A DNA stretch of 64,000 nucleotides from Streptomyces sp. CC0208 (GCF_003443735.1 NZ_CP031969.1:7998001-8062000), one strand, 5' to 3'; counted from the stretch's first letter, positions 16,293 through 26,055 are shown. Notes: generated by a model from the sequence alone, not told the origin. A program made the numbers and translations.

Positions 16293-19200
16293 TTGGACAT
16301 CCACGGCACACCCGACACTTCCTGGCCCGGTCCCCTCTCCCGCCGCAGATTCCTCCAGGCCGCCGGCGTGACCGCCACCGCCGTCGCGGCGGTCGGTCCA
16401 CCCGCTGTGGCCGCCTCAGGGGCCGCCCCCTCCCACCCGGCCACCCTCACCCTGACCGCCGCCACCGGCGGTTCCGCGACGCTCTCCCCAGCCGGTGACC
16501 GTCTCGTCGCCGAAGTGCAGAACGTGCTCTGGTCGATCCCGCGCACCGGTGGCACCGCCGTCGCGCTCACCCCGCCCGGCCTCGAACCCACCCGCCCGCA
16601 GTTCTCGCCCGACGGCAGCCGCCTCGTGGTGTGCTCCTACAGCGGCGGCGGCTTCCATCTGTGGACACTGCGCCCCGACGGCAGTGAGGTACGTCAGCTC
16701 ACCGACGGACCCTGGGACGACCGCGGCCCCGCCTGGTCGCCGGACGGCACCCGGATCGCGTTCGCCTCCGAACGCGGCGGCGACACCGTGACCGGCAGCC
16801 CGTACCGCGTCTGGGTCGTCGACGTGCGCTCCGGAGCGCTGACCCGGCTCACCGGACGCCCCGGACAGCAGGGCCCGGCACAGGGCGGTGTCTGGGAGGA
16901 CTTCGACCCCACCTGGTCGGCGGACGGCGAGCGCGTGCTGTTCGTGCGGGCGGCCGTCACCGCCGCGGGCACCCTGCGGGCCGACACCGTGGCCTCCGTC
17001 GCCGCCGACGGCTCGGGACCGGTCACCGTGGAGCACACCGACGACTCCGGCGCCCAGCTGATGACGCCGGCCGTCTCACCGCGCGGCCGCCTTGTATATC
17101 TGCGCACCACGCCCGCGCCCACCGCCTCCTGCACCCTCGTCGTGGACGGCGCGCCCGTCACCGTCGACGGCGACGTCCTGCCCGCCCCGCCCCGCTGGAC
17201 CGACGGCGAACGGCTCCTGATCGCGGTGGACGGCCACTTCCGCCTCCTCGACCCCGAGGCGCCCGCGGCGGGGGAGGAGATCCCGTTCACGGCCACGATG
17301 CCGGTGGAACGGCCCCACTACCGCGGCAAGGCGTACGACTTCGAGGGCACCGGCATCCGGCGTGTGCGCTCACTGCACTTGCCCGCGCTCTCGCCCGACG
17401 GCCGCAGCGTCGCCTTCGCTGCTCTCAACTCCCTATGGACAGCTGGGACTTCGGGCGGGCGCCCACCCCGCAAGGTTCTTCAGGTCCCGCACACACGCTA
17501 TGTGCTGGGACCCACCTGGACACCCGACGGCACGGGTCTCCTCTACGCGGACGACCGGGACGGACTGTTCGCCGTGCGGCGCCGCGACCTCGACTCCGGC
17601 GAGGAGACCGTGCTCGCCGACGGCGGCCGGGTGCTCCCCGCGCTCTCGCCCGACGGGACCCGGCTGGCCTGCCTGGACATGTCCGGCAACCTGGTCGTGC
17701 GCGACCTGCCCGACGGCAGCGAACGGACCCTCGTCGCCCCGCTCGGCGCGGGCGGTCTGCCCGGCCGTCCCAGCTGGTCTCCCGACGGACGGTACATCGC
17801 CCTGTGCGACCGCAACCGGCTCAACCAGCGCTTCCGTGAGGGCTACAACCTCATCCGGGTCGTCGACACGACCACCGGCACCGCCGCCCTGCACGCCCTC
17901 GCCCCGCACACCTCCCTGTCCGACCGCTACGACTCGGGCCCGGTCTGGTCGCCGGACGGCCGCTGGATGGCCGTCATCGCCGAGTCCGCCCTGTGGCTGC
18001 TCCCGGTCCGCGCGGACGGCACCCCCGAGGGGAAACCGCGCCGCCTCACCACCGAGCCCGCCGACCACCCCTCCTGGTCGGCCGACGCCCGCACCCTGCT
18101 CTACCTCTCCGCGGGCGCCCTGCGCCTGATCGACGTCCGCAGCGGCAAGTCCCGTACGGTCAAGGTGCCGTTGGACTACCGGCGTCCCCGTCCCGTCGAC
18201 ACCCTGGTGCACGCCGGCCGGTTCTGGGACGGCACCGGACCGGACGTCCGCGAGGACGTCGACGTCCTGATCCGTGACGGCCGTATCGCGGAGGTCTCCC
18301 CGCACCGCGCCGGGCGGCCGTCCGCACGCCGGTTCGACGCGAGCGAGCGCACCGTGCTCCCGGGACTGTGGGACGCGCACACCCACCCCTGGCAGAGCAC
18401 CTACGGCGGCCGCCAGACCGCCCTCCAGCTCTCCTACGGCATCACGACCGCCGTCTCCCTGGGCGGCTTCGCCTACGAGCAGGCCCGCATCCGCGAGGCC
18501 GTCGCCGCGGGCGCCCTCGCCGGGCCGCGGCTGCTGGCCACCGGCGAACTGCTCGACGGGGCCCGGGTCGCCTACAGCATGGGCCGCGCGCACCGCACCC
18601 CCGAGGGGCTGCGGCGCTCGCTGGCGCGCGGGGCGGCGCTGGACTGGGACTTCGTGAAGACGTACGTCCGCGCCCCGGGCTGGGTGATGAAGGAGGCCAC
18701 GGACTTCGCGCACGAACGCCTCGGGGTGCGCAGCGGCAGCCACCTCTGCACACCGGGCGTCCAGCTCGGACAGGACCTGACGACCCATCTGCAGGCCACG
18801 CAGCGACTGGAGTTCGGGCACGCGACCTCCGCCACGGGCCGCGCCTACCAGGACGTCCAGGAGATCTACACCGAGGCGGGCTTCCACCTGATCGCCACCC
18901 CGTTCACGGCGCTCGCCCTGCTGGGCGCCGACCCCGCGCTCGCCGCGGACCGCCGGGTCACCACACTGATGCCGCCGTGGGACACCGCGCTGGTCCGTCA
19001 GCAGTCCGGACAGCCGCCCACCGCCGCCCAACTCGCCACGCTCGACCGGGAGCTGGCCGTCTACCGACGTATCCTGGCCGACGGCGGGCTCGTCGCGCTC
19101 GGCACCGACCAGCCGCTCGTGCCGGTCGGTCTGCATCTGCACCTCGCCCTGCGGGCGCTGCACCGCGCCGGGCTCTCGCCGGCCGAGACCCTGCGCACCG

Positions 19201-19499
19201 CCACCGTGCTGCCCGCCCGCGTGTTCGGCGCGGGCGCCGACCTGGGCACGCTGGAGGAGGGCAAGCTCGCCGATCTCACGGTCGTGGACGGTGATCCCTT
19301 CACCGACTTCGACACCCTGATCCGCACGGTGGCGGTGCTGCGCGGGGGTGTGCCCTTCGAGCAGGCGGACCTCGTGGACGCCTTCGAATCCGCGCGGCGC
19401 TCCGGCGCGCGGTCCGATGCTTCGTCCGCTACGGATTGGCTCGAGGTGAGCCGGCAGCTGCGGCGCGAGGGCTGCTGCGACCCGGGGAGCGCGCCGTGA
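16293..19499 (+). CDS. exported TolB/WD40-type beta-propeller fused to amidohydrolase
   Basis: A 1,068-residue two-part protein. A twin-arginine signal (PLSRRRFLQAAGVTATAVAAVG) indicates Tat export. Residues about 50-615 hold repeated TolB-like propeller blades (PQFSPDGSRLVV, PAWSPDGTRIAFASERGG, ALSPDGRSVAF, PTWTPDGTGLLYADD, PSWSPDGRYIAL, PVWSPDGRWMAVI). Residues about 625-1040 are an amidohydrolase domain with DAHTHP (His696 and His698), the candidate carboxylated Lys789 in FVKTYVR, GSHLC, FGHAT and LGTDQP. The start is TTG at 16293, supported by GGAGG six bases upstream and no other nearby start. Similar fusions are annotated as amidohydrolase or peptidase-like; the substrate is unknown. 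Confidence 0.85.
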   Translation: MDIHGTPDTSWPGPLSRRRFLQAAGVTATAVAAVGPPAVAASGAAPSHPATLTLTAATGGSATLSPAGDRLVAEVQNVLWSIPRTGGTAVALTPPGLEPTRPQFSPDGSRLVVCSYSGGGFHLWTLRPDGSEVRQLTDGPWDDRGPAWSPDGTRIAFASERGGDTVTGSPYRVWVVDVRSGALTRLTGRPGQQGPAQGGVWEDFDPTWSADGERVLFVRAAVTAAGTLRADTVASVAADGSGPVTVEHTDDSGAQLMTPAVSPRGRLVYLRTTPAPTASCTLVVDGAPVTVDGDVLPAPPRWTDGERLLIAVDGHFRLLDPEAPAAGEEIPFTATMPVERPHYRGKAYDFEGTGIRRVRSLHLPALSPDGRSVAFAALNSLWTAGTSGGRPPRKVLQVPHTRYVLGPTWTPDGTGLLYADDRDGLFAVRRRDLDSGEETVLADGGRVLPALSPDGTRLACLDMSGNLVVRDLPDGSERTLVAPLGAGGLPGRPSWSPDGRYIALCDRNRLNQRFREGYNLIRVVDTTTGTAALHALAPHTSLSDRYDSGPVWSPDGRWMAVIAESALWLLPVRADGTPEGKPRRLTTEPADHPSWSADARTLLYLSAGALRLIDVRSGKSRTVKVPLDYRRPRPVDTLVHAGRFWDGTGPDVREDVDVLIRDGRIAEVSPHRAGRPSARRFDASERTVLPGLWDAHTHPWQSTYGGRQTALQLSYGITTAVSLGGFAYEQARIREAVAAGALAGPRLLATGELLDGARVAYSMGRAHRTPEGLRRSLARGAALDWDFVKTYVRAPGWVMKEATDFAHERLGVRSGSHLCTPGVQLGQDLTTHLQATQRLEFGHATSATGRAYQDVQEIYTEAGFHLIATPFTALALLGADPALAADRRVTTLMPPWDTALVRQQSGQPPTAAQLATLDRELAVYRRILADGGLVALGTDQPLVPVGLHLHLALRALHRAGLSPAETLRTATVLPARVFGAGADLGTLEEGKLADLTVVDGDPFTDFDTLIRTVAVLRGGVPFEQADLVDAFESARRSGARSDASSATDWLEVSRQLRREGCCDPGSAP

Positions 19500-19650
19500 G
19501 AGAAGCGAAGGGACACGGAGAGACAGGCAGCAGTGCGATAGCGGTCTGACGCCTGCGTGCCCACGGGACGCCGGGTCTGACTTGTCCGATTCCGGTGCGG
19601 CGCGCAGTCTGGGTCTGTGAGGCACCTCACCGCGCGCGAATAGAGCAAGA

Positions 19651-22089
19651 ATGGCCACATTCGATCAAGGGAACGGTCACAGCCGGTGGTCATCGGATGT
19701 CGCGACGGTCACCCTCGGCCTGGACGGCGTGGTCACAGGGTGGAGCGAAGGCGCTCGACGACTGCTGGGCCACCATGCCCCGGAGGTCGTAGGGCGCCCC
19801 GCGGTCGATCTGCTCCTCGGGGCGGGAGCTCCCGAGGCGACCGGGCTCTCCCTCACCGGCGCCCAGGAATGGCGGGGCACGGCGGCACTGCGGCATCGGG
19901 ACGGCCACCGCGTCACCACGACCCTGCACGCCCAGCCCTCGCTGGACGTCGACGGCAGGGTCCGGTCCTTCGTCGTGGCTCTCTCCCCGGACCCGGGCCC
20001 GCCCCTGGTGCAGTGGGCCTTCGACCAGTCCTCGATCGCGCTCTCGACCCACGCCACGGCGTCCGGCGCATGGCAGCGGAACGCGGTCGCGCGGGGCGGC
20101 GGGGAGCGCGCCGCCCTGACGGGCGGTGAGCGGCGGGCGCCGGCCCTCGCCGACGAAGGCTTCCTCCGGTGCGTGCGCCGGGTCGCCGAAGAAGGGGCCC
20201 CGCTGCGCTACGAGTGTCTGGCCCCGGAGCCGTCCTGCGGCCCCGGAGCCCCGTCCGCCGTCCTCCTCAGCTCGGCCCGTCACCGTGCCTGGGTCATCGA
20301 GCTGTGGCCCGTCCGCGACCCCGGCACCGGTGAGGTCGTCGGGGTGGGCACCGCCGCGTTCGACAGCAGTGACCAGCACGCGGCCCGGCAGCGGCTCGCC
20401 CTGTTGCAGGAGGCCGGCACCCTCATCGGCACCACCCTGAACGTGGCCCGCACCGCCCAGGAGCTCGCCGACCTCGCGGTGCCCCGCCTCGCCGACTTCG
20501 TCAGCGTGGACCTGCTCGACTCGGTGCTGCGCGGCGAGGAGCCGGTACCGGGACCGGTCGACGCGGCCGTGGTGCTGCGCAGGGTCGCCCATCAGTCCAC
20601 CGCCGAAGGGGAGGACGTCCCCGAGGCCGCCATCGACCTCGGCGACATGGACACCTACCCGCCGTTCTCACCGCCCGCCCGCTGCCTGGCCGACGGCAAA
20701 CCGGTGCTCAGCGGCGTGGACGACCCCGACTTCGCCGCCTGGATCGCGGGGCACGAGCGGCGCACCGCCCGGGTGGCGGAGTTCGGGTTCCACTCCGTCA
20801 TGGCCACCCCGCTGCGCGCCCGGGGCATCACCCTCGGCGTCGCCGTCTTCACGCGTAGCGGCGGCTCCCCGCCCTTCGAGCCGGACGACCTGATCCTCGC
20901 CGAAGAACTCGCCGGCCGGGCGGCGGTCGGCGTCGACAACGCGCGCCGCTACACCCGCGAACGCACCAACGCCCTCACGCTCCAGCGCAGCCTGCTGCCC
21001 CGGGACCTGCCCAAACAGGCGGCCGTCGAAGTGGCGTACCGCTATCTGCCCGCGGGGACCGGCGCGGGCGTCGGCGGTGACTGGTTCGACGTCGTGCCGC
21101 TGTCCGGCACCCGCGTGGCCCTGGTCGTCGGGGACGTGGTCGGACACGGCATCCACGCCTCCGCCACCATGGGCCGGCTGCGCACCGCCGTCCGCACCCT
21201 CGCCGACGTCGACCTGCCCCCGGACGAACTCCTCACCCACCTGGACGACCTGGTCGCACATCTCGCCACGGACCTGGAGGACATCCACCCGGACGAGCCC
21301 TACCTCGTCAGCGGCGAGATCGGCGCCACGTGTCTGTACGCCGTCTACGACCCGGTGTCCCGCGTGTGCACCTTCGCCAGCGCCGGTCACGTCCCGCCCG
21401 TCGTGCTGCTCCCCGACGGCACGGCCCGCGTGGTCGAGCTGACCCCCGGCCCGCTGCTCGGGGTCGGCGGGCTGCCCTTCGAGTGCACCGAGCTGGAGTT
21501 GCCCGAGGGAAGTCTGCTGGCCTTCTGCACCGACGGCCTGGTCGAGGCGCGGGAGCGTGACGTCGGCCTGGGGCTCGACCGGCTCTGCGAGGTCCTGGCC
21601 GGTCCCGTCACCTCCCTGGAAGCCACCTGCGACACCATCCTGAGGGCCCTGCTGCCCGCGAGTCCCTACGACGACGTGGCCCTGCTCCTCGCCCGCACCC
21701 GCGCCCTGCACGCCGACCAGGTCGCCGCCTGGTCGCTGCCCTCCGACCCGGCGGTCGTGGCCGACGCCCGGGCCCAGGTCACCCGCCAGCTCACCGCGTG
21801 GGGACTGGAGGAGGCGGCGTTCGTCACCGAGCTGGTGGTGAGCGAGCTGGTCACCAACGCCATCCGCTACGGCGCCGTACCGATCGGCCTGCGGCTCATC
21901 CGTGACCGCACCCTGATCTGCGAGGTCTCCGACGCCAGCAACACCGCCCCGCATCTGCGCCGTGCCCGCACCTACGACGAGGGCGGTCGCGGGCTGCACA
22001 TGGTCGCCCAGCTCACCCAGAGCTGGGGCACCCGGCAGGGCCCCATGGGCAAGACCATCTGGGCCGAACAGCCCCTCCCGGCCGGCTGA
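19651..22089 (+). CDS. SpoIIE-type PP2C phosphatase with PAS, GAF and anti-sigma-like ATPase domains
   Basis: An 812-residue cytosolic signalling protein. Order of domains: a PAS-like region (about 10-110, VTLGLDGVVTGWSEGARRLLGH), a linker, a GAF domain (about 245-430, ending GRAAVGVDNARRYTRERTNAL), the SpoIIE/PP2C phosphatase (about 440-680; LQRSLLPRDLPKQAAVEVAYRYLPAG, GGDWFDVVPL, ALVVGDVVGHG, FCTDGLVEARERD), and a C-terminal HATPase_c_2 domain (ELVVSELVTNAIRYG; GGRGLHMVAQLTQSWG). Such proteins dephosphorylate anti-anti-sigma factors and may also act as serine kinases on them. TAGAGC (19641-19646) just before the ATG hints at a leaderless start. It leads an operon with sugar genes; the next start is two bases after its stop. 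Confidence 0.9.
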   Translation: MATFDQGNGHSRWSSDVATVTLGLDGVVTGWSEGARRLLGHHAPEVVGRPAVDLLLGAGAPEATGLSLTGAQEWRGTAALRHRDGHRVTTTLHAQPSLDVDGRVRSFVVALSPDPGPPLVQWAFDQSSIALSTHATASGAWQRNAVARGGGERAALTGGERRAPALADEGFLRCVRRVAEEGAPLRYECLAPEPSCGPGAPSAVLLSSARHRAWVIELWPVRDPGTGEVVGVGTAAFDSSDQHAARQRLALLQEAGTLIGTTLNVARTAQELADLAVPRLADFVSVDLLDSVLRGEEPVPGPVDAAVVLRRVAHQSTAEGEDVPEAAIDLGDMDTYPPFSPPARCLADGKPVLSGVDDPDFAAWIAGHERRTARVAEFGFHSVMATPLRARGITLGVAVFTRSGGSPPFEPDDLILAEELAGRAAVGVDNARRYTRERTNALTLQRSLLPRDLPKQAAVEVAYRYLPAGTGAGVGGDWFDVVPLSGTRVALVVGDVVGHGIHASATMGRLRTAVRTLADVDLPPDELLTHLDDLVAHLATDLEDIHPDEPYLVSGEIGATCLYAVYDPVSRVCTFASAGHVPPVVLLPDGTARVVELTPGPLLGVGGLPFECTELELPEGSLLAFCTDGLVEARERDVGLGLDRLCEVLAGPVTSLEATCDTILRALLPASPYDDVALLLARTRALHADQVAAWSLPSDPAVVADARAQVTRQLTAWGLEEAAFVTELVVSELVTNAIRYGAVPIGLRLIRDRTLICEVSDASNTAPHLRRARTYDEGGRGLHMVAQLTQSWGTRQGPMGKTIWAEQPLPAG

Positions 22090-22091
22090 CC

Positions 22092-23036
22092 ATGGCAGCG
22101 CGACCCGCAATCGACGACGCCGGCCGTGGCACCCACACGCTCGGGCTCCTCTATCCGCCCGCCGGCCGCCTCGGCGAGTACACCACCATGCAGCTCGCCT
22201 TCGTCGGCGGGGTGGCCGAGGCCGCCGCCGAGCAGGGCTACGACCTGCTGCTCGCGCCCGCCGGACGTCACGGCGACCCCTCTTTCCCGCGCATGGTCGA
22301 CGACCGGCGGGTGGACGGCGTCATCGTCATGGAGATCCGCCGGGAGGACGACCGCGTCGCGTACCTGGCCGAGGCGGGCTTCCCCTTCGTGGCCATCGGC
22401 CGCAATCACCGGGCCGACGTGGCGGGCTGGGTCGACCTGGACTTCGCCGGTCTGGCCGGCGGCTGCGTCCAGCACCTGGCCGACCTCGGCCACCGCAGGA
22501 TCGCCTTCGTCAACCGCTCCGAACAGCTCTTCAACAGCGGCTACGGTTTCGCCCGCCTCGGGGACGAGGGCTACACCGAGACGATGAAGAAACTGCTCCT
22601 CACCCCGCATGCCTATCTGTGCGGCGACGACCTCGCCTCGGGGGAGGAGGTCGTGGAACGCATCCTGAGCGAGGACCCGGCGACGACCTCGCTGGTCACC
22701 ATGAACGAAGCGGCCCTGGAGGGGGTCTACCGCGGACTCACCCGGAACGGCCGCACCGTGCCGCGCGACTTCTCCGTCGTCGGCGTGGCGGCGAGCCCCT
22801 GGGCCGAACAGGTGAACCCGCCCCTCACCGCCGCCGAGATACCCGCCAAGGAGATGAGCCGGGTCGCCGTCGACCTGATGATGAGGCGGCTGCGCTCACC
22901 GGACTCGCCGCCCCGGCACGTCCTGCTGAAACCGCTGATCACCCTGCGCGGGAGCACGGGACGCTGCCCGTCGGTGCCGGGTTCGGAACCCGAGACCGAA
23001 CTCCCCGATTTCCCCGATATCGACCTGGATTTCTGA
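22092..23036 (+). CDS. LacI-type sugar-sensing protein lacking the DNA-binding domain
   Basis: A 314-residue protein aligning over almost its whole length with the periplasmic-binding-like effector domain of LacI/GalR regulators: TLGLLYPPAGRLGEYTTMQLAFVGGVAEAAAEQGYDLLL, VDGVIVMEI, HLADLGHRRIAFVN, and DFSVVGVAASPWAEQVNPPLTAAEIPAKEMSRVAVDLM. There is no helix-turn-helix: only about 15 residues precede the first strand, and the upstream DNA encodes the phosphatase in another frame. It should bind a sugar in the cytosol but not DNA by itself. ATG follows the phosphatase stop by two bases, so co-translation with the phosphatase is likely. The C-terminus is an acidic tail (DFPDIDLDF). Confidence 0.85.
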   Translation: MAARPAIDDAGRGTHTLGLLYPPAGRLGEYTTMQLAFVGGVAEAAAEQGYDLLLAPAGRHGDPSFPRMVDDRRVDGVIVMEIRREDDRVAYLAEAGFPFVAIGRNHRADVAGWVDLDFAGLAGGCVQHLADLGHRRIAFVNRSEQLFNSGYGFARLGDEGYTETMKKLLLTPHAYLCGDDLASGEEVVERILSEDPATTSLVTMNEAALEGVYRGLTRNGRTVPRDFSVVGVAASPWAEQVNPPLTAAEIPAKEMSRVAVDLMMRRLRSPDSPPRHVLLKPLITLRGSTGRCPSVPGSEPETELPDFPDIDLDF

Positions 23037-23081
23037 TACGTCCGTTTCTGTGCCCGATCATCGAACCACTGGGAGCAGACG

Positions 23082-24314
23082 ATGTCGTACCCCGTCGACC
23101 GCCGTGATTTCCTGCGTGTCTCCGGCGCGGCGGCGGCCACCGCCGCCCTCGGTCTGACCTCCTGCAGCTCGGACACGTCGGGGCCGGTGACCCTGAGCTG
23201 GTGGGACTACTTCACCCTGGACAACTTCCAGCCCGGAATGAACCGGCTGATCAAGGACATCGAGGCCGGTGTCCCGGACGTGCGCATCGAGCGGCGGACC
23301 TTCCCCTTCGCCGAGCTGGAACGGCAGATCACCCTGGGCGCGATCTCCGGCGACCTGCCCGACCTCGCCATCGTCGACAACGTCTCCATGAACACCCTCG
23401 GCGGCAGCCGGCTGCTGGCCGACCTCACCGCCAGAGTCGAGAAATGGGGCCAGGCCGACCAGTACTACAAGGGACCGTGGTCCGGCTGCCAGGTCGGCGG
23501 AAAAACCCTCGGCATCCCCAACAACAGCAACTGCCTCGCCCTCTACTGCAACACCCGCCTGCTCAAGTCCGCAGGCGTCGAACCTCCCACCACCTGGGAC
23601 GAACTGGCCTCCGCCGCCCAGAAGCTGACCAGCGGCGACCGCCACGGCCTGGCACTGAGCGCCATCAAGACCGAGGAGGGTGTCTTCCAGTTCCTGCCGT
23701 TCCTCTGGCAGGCCGGCGGCGACCTGGACACCTTCCGCACCCACGGCGCCACCGCGCTCGCCTTCCTCGACGAACTGATCGCCAAGGGCTCCCTGTCCGA
23801 ACAGTGCGTGGGCTGGACCCAGCAGGACGTCAACACCCGCTTCCTCGACCAGCGCGCCGCGATGCAGATCAACGGCCCCTGGCAGATCCCGGCCCTCAAG
23901 AACGCCGACTTCGACTGGAACGTCGTCGCACTGCCCCGCGACAAGGAGGCCGCCACCTGCCTGGGCGGGGAGAACTGGGTCGCGATGGCGAGCAGCAAGC
24001 ACGTGGACAAGGTGTGGGAGGTCCTGGAGTACACCCAACGCCCCTCGGTCCTGGTGCCGTACCTGGTGTCCTTCGGCGACCTCCCCGCCCGCAAGGACCT
24101 CGCCGACCGGGGGAGCTGGGCCTCCGACCCGGCCCTGCGGCTCTTCCTCAGCCAGCTGCCGCTCGCCCGGCCTCGCCAGTACGGACCCCACTACGCCGAG
24201 GCCTCGCAGGCCGTCGCGGACGCGGAGCAGGCCGTGCTCACCGGATCCGCGTCCGCGTCCGCGGCGGCCAGGACCGCCGCCGGAAAGATCGACAAAGCTC
24301 TGGGCGCGCCATGA
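23082..24314 (+). CDS. ABC sugar importer, substrate-binding lipoprotein
   Basis: A 410-residue family 1 solute-binding protein. The Tat motif RRDFLRVS, a hydrophobic segment and the lipobox LTSC (Cys about 27) show export and lipid anchoring. The mature part starts VTLSWWDYFT and has the usual features: LERQITLGAISGDLPDLAIVDN, PNNSNCLALYCNTRLLKSAGVEPPTTWDEL, AAMQINGPWQIPAL. It is the first gene of an importer whose two permeases overlap downstream. The downstream GH31 enzyme suggests an alpha-linked oligosaccharide, perhaps xylo-configured. Confidence 0.92.
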   Translation: MSYPVDRRDFLRVSGAAAATAALGLTSCSSDTSGPVTLSWWDYFTLDNFQPGMNRLIKDIEAGVPDVRIERRTFPFAELERQITLGAISGDLPDLAIVDNVSMNTLGGSRLLADLTARVEKWGQADQYYKGPWSGCQVGGKTLGIPNNSNCLALYCNTRLLKSAGVEPPTTWDELASAAQKLTSGDRHGLALSAIKTEEGVFQFLPFLWQAGGDLDTFRTHGATALAFLDELIAKGSLSEQCVGWTQQDVNTRFLDQRAAMQINGPWQIPALKNADFDWNVVALPRDKEAATCLGGENWVAMASSKHVDKVWEVLEYTQRPSVLVPYLVSFGDLPARKDLADRGSWASDPALRLFLSQLPLARPRQYGPHYAEASQAVADAEQAVLTGSASASAAARTAAGKIDKALGAP

Positions 24315-25231
24315 GACAGCCCCTGTCGCCGTCCGCGCGCCGCCGCCGCACCGGCTACCTGTTCTGCCTGCCGGGCCTGGCCTTCCTCGCCCTCGTCCTG
24401 GCCTACCCGCTCCTCTACAACCTGTGGACCTCCGTCCACGACGTCGACCTGGGCCAACTCCTCGGCGGTGCCGCGCGGTTCAACGGACTCGACAACTACC
24501 GGGCGGTGGCCGACGACCCGGGCTTCTGGCACTCCGTACGCCTCTCCCTGGTCTTCACCCTGGCCTCGCTGCTGCTCCAGTTCACGATCGGCTTCGCCCT
24601 GGCCCTGCTCTTCGCCCGCCCGTTCCCCCTCAACGGCCTGTTGCGTTCCCTCCTGCTGGTCGCCTGGCTGCTGCCCCCGGTGGTCAGCGGCACCCTCTTC
24701 CGCTGGATGCTGGACGCCGAGTCAGGCGCCTACAACGCCCTGTTCCAGGCGGTCGGCCTGAGCGGTCTCTCCCACGACTGGCTCACCGACCCCTCCACCT
24801 CGATGGCGGGGGTGGTCTTCGCCAACGTCTGGGTCGGCGTGCCCTTCAACATGCTGCTGCTCCTGGTCGGACTGCACACCATCGACCCCGAACTCCACGA
24901 GGCCGCGGCCATCGACGGAGCCAACGCCTGGCAGCGCTTCCGCCACCTCACCCTCCCGCTGATGCGGCCCGTCTCGGTGACCGTCCTCCTGCTCGGCCTC
25001 CTCTACACCTTCAAGGTCTTCGACCTCGTCTTCGTGATGACCGGCGGCGGCCCCGTCGACGCCACCCGCGTGCTGTCCCTCTACGTCTACGAGGTCTTCT
25101 TCACGTTCTTCCGGTTCGGGCAGGGCGCGGCGGCGGGCCTGCTGCTGCTCGTCCTCCCCCTGCTGGCAGGCGCCTGGTACGTACGACGGCTGCGGCGCGA
25201 GGAAGAGGCGCCGGCGGGAGGTGCCGCATGA
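24311..25231 (+). CDS. ABC sugar importer permease, MalF/UgpA type
   Basis: A 306-residue permease with six hydrophobic helices, beginning RRRRTGYLFCLPGLAFLALVLAYPLLYNLWTS and containing the EAA loop ELHEAAAIDGANAWQRFRHLTLPLM near the C-terminus, which docks on the ATPase. ATG overlaps the binding-protein stop (ATGA). No ATPase gene is present in the operon; in Streptomyces the shared ATPase MsiK commonly energises such importers. Confidence 0.92.
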   Translation: MRQPLSPSARRRRTGYLFCLPGLAFLALVLAYPLLYNLWTSVHDVDLGQLLGGAARFNGLDNYRAVADDPGFWHSVRLSLVFTLASLLLQFTIGFALALLFARPFPLNGLLRSLLLVAWLLPPVVSGTLFRWMLDAESGAYNALFQAVGLSGLSHDWLTDPSTSMAGVVFANVWVGVPFNMLLLLVGLHTIDPELHEAAAIDGANAWQRFRHLTLPLMRPVSVTVLLLGLLYTFKVFDLVFVMTGGGPVDATRVLSLYVYEVFFTFFRFGQGAAAGLLLLVLPLLAGAWYVRRLRREEEAPAGGAA

Positions 25232-26055
25232 GACCACCGCGCCGGCCCTGGCTGCTGACCGCCGTCGCCACACTGATCACCGCCGCCTTCCTGCTGCCGG
25301 TGTACTGGATGCTGAAGACCGGCCTCACCCGGCCCGACCGCATCCAGACCCCGGACCCGCAGTGGGCGCCCACCCCGCTCACCGGCGAGAACTACTCGAC
25401 GGCCCTGGGCTACGAGGGCCTGACCCGCGCCCTGTTCAACAGTGTCGTCATCTCCTGCGGGGTGGTCGCGCTCACCCTGCTGCTCGGCGTTCCGCTCGCC
25501 TACGCCCTCGCCCGGATCCGGATGCGCGGCTCGGGCGCGATGGTGCTCGCGCTCCTCGTCGCCCAGCTCCCGCCCGCCATCGTGCTGGCGGCCCCGCTGT
25601 TCATCCTCGAACGCCGGGCCGGCCTCACCGGCACGTATCTGGGCCTGATCGCCGCCGACACCACGCTCACGCTGCCCTTCACGGTGATCGTGCTGCGTCC
25701 CGTGATGCGCAGCGTCTCCTCCGAGCTGGAGGAGGCGGCCCTGGTCGACGGCTGCGGACTGCCCGGTGCGCTGCTGCGGGTCGTCCTGCCGCTCATGGTG
25801 CCCGGTCTGGTCGCGGCGGCCGGACTGTCCTTCCTGATCGGCTGGGGCGAGTTCCTGTTCGGGCTCACGCTCGCCGAGGGGCCCGACGTCCAGCCCGTCA
25901 CCGTTCTCCTCAACGCCTTCATCGGGCAGCACGGGACGTCCTGGGGCGCCCTGATGGCCACCGCGACCCTCATCAGCATCCCGGTGGTCTGCGTCTTCGC
26001 CGTCTTCCAGCGCTTCATCGTCGGCGGGCTCACCGCGGGCAGCGTGAGGGGCTGA
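25228..26055 (+). CDS. ABC sugar importer permease, MalG/UgpE type
   Basis: A 275-residue permease with six predicted helices. It starts MRPPRRPWLLTAVATLITAAFLLPVYWMLKTGLT; the EAA loop reads ELEEAALVDGCGLPGALLRVVLPLM. The ATG overlaps the preceding stop by four bases and the enzyme gene follows after five bases, so all are one operon. It pairs with the upstream MalF-type subunit. Confidence 0.92.
   Translation: MRPPRRPWLLTAVATLITAAFLLPVYWMLKTGLTRPDRIQTPDPQWAPTPLTGENYSTALGYEGLTRALFNSVVISCGVVALTLLLGVPLAYALARIRMRGSGAMVLALLVAQLPPAIVLAAPLFILERRAGLTGTYLGLIAADTTLTLPFTVIVLRPVMRSVSSELEEAALVDGCGLPGALLRVVLPLMVPGLVAAAGLSFLIGWGEFLFGLTLAEGPDVQPVTVLLNAFIGQHGTSWGALMATATLISIPVVCVFAVFQRFIVGGLTAGSVRG

Noticed and set aside
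17433..19658. Minus-strand open frame of over 700 codons opposite the amidohydrolase
   Set aside because: High GC removes stops from antisense frames; the plus strand has the signal peptide, propeller blades and active-site motifs.
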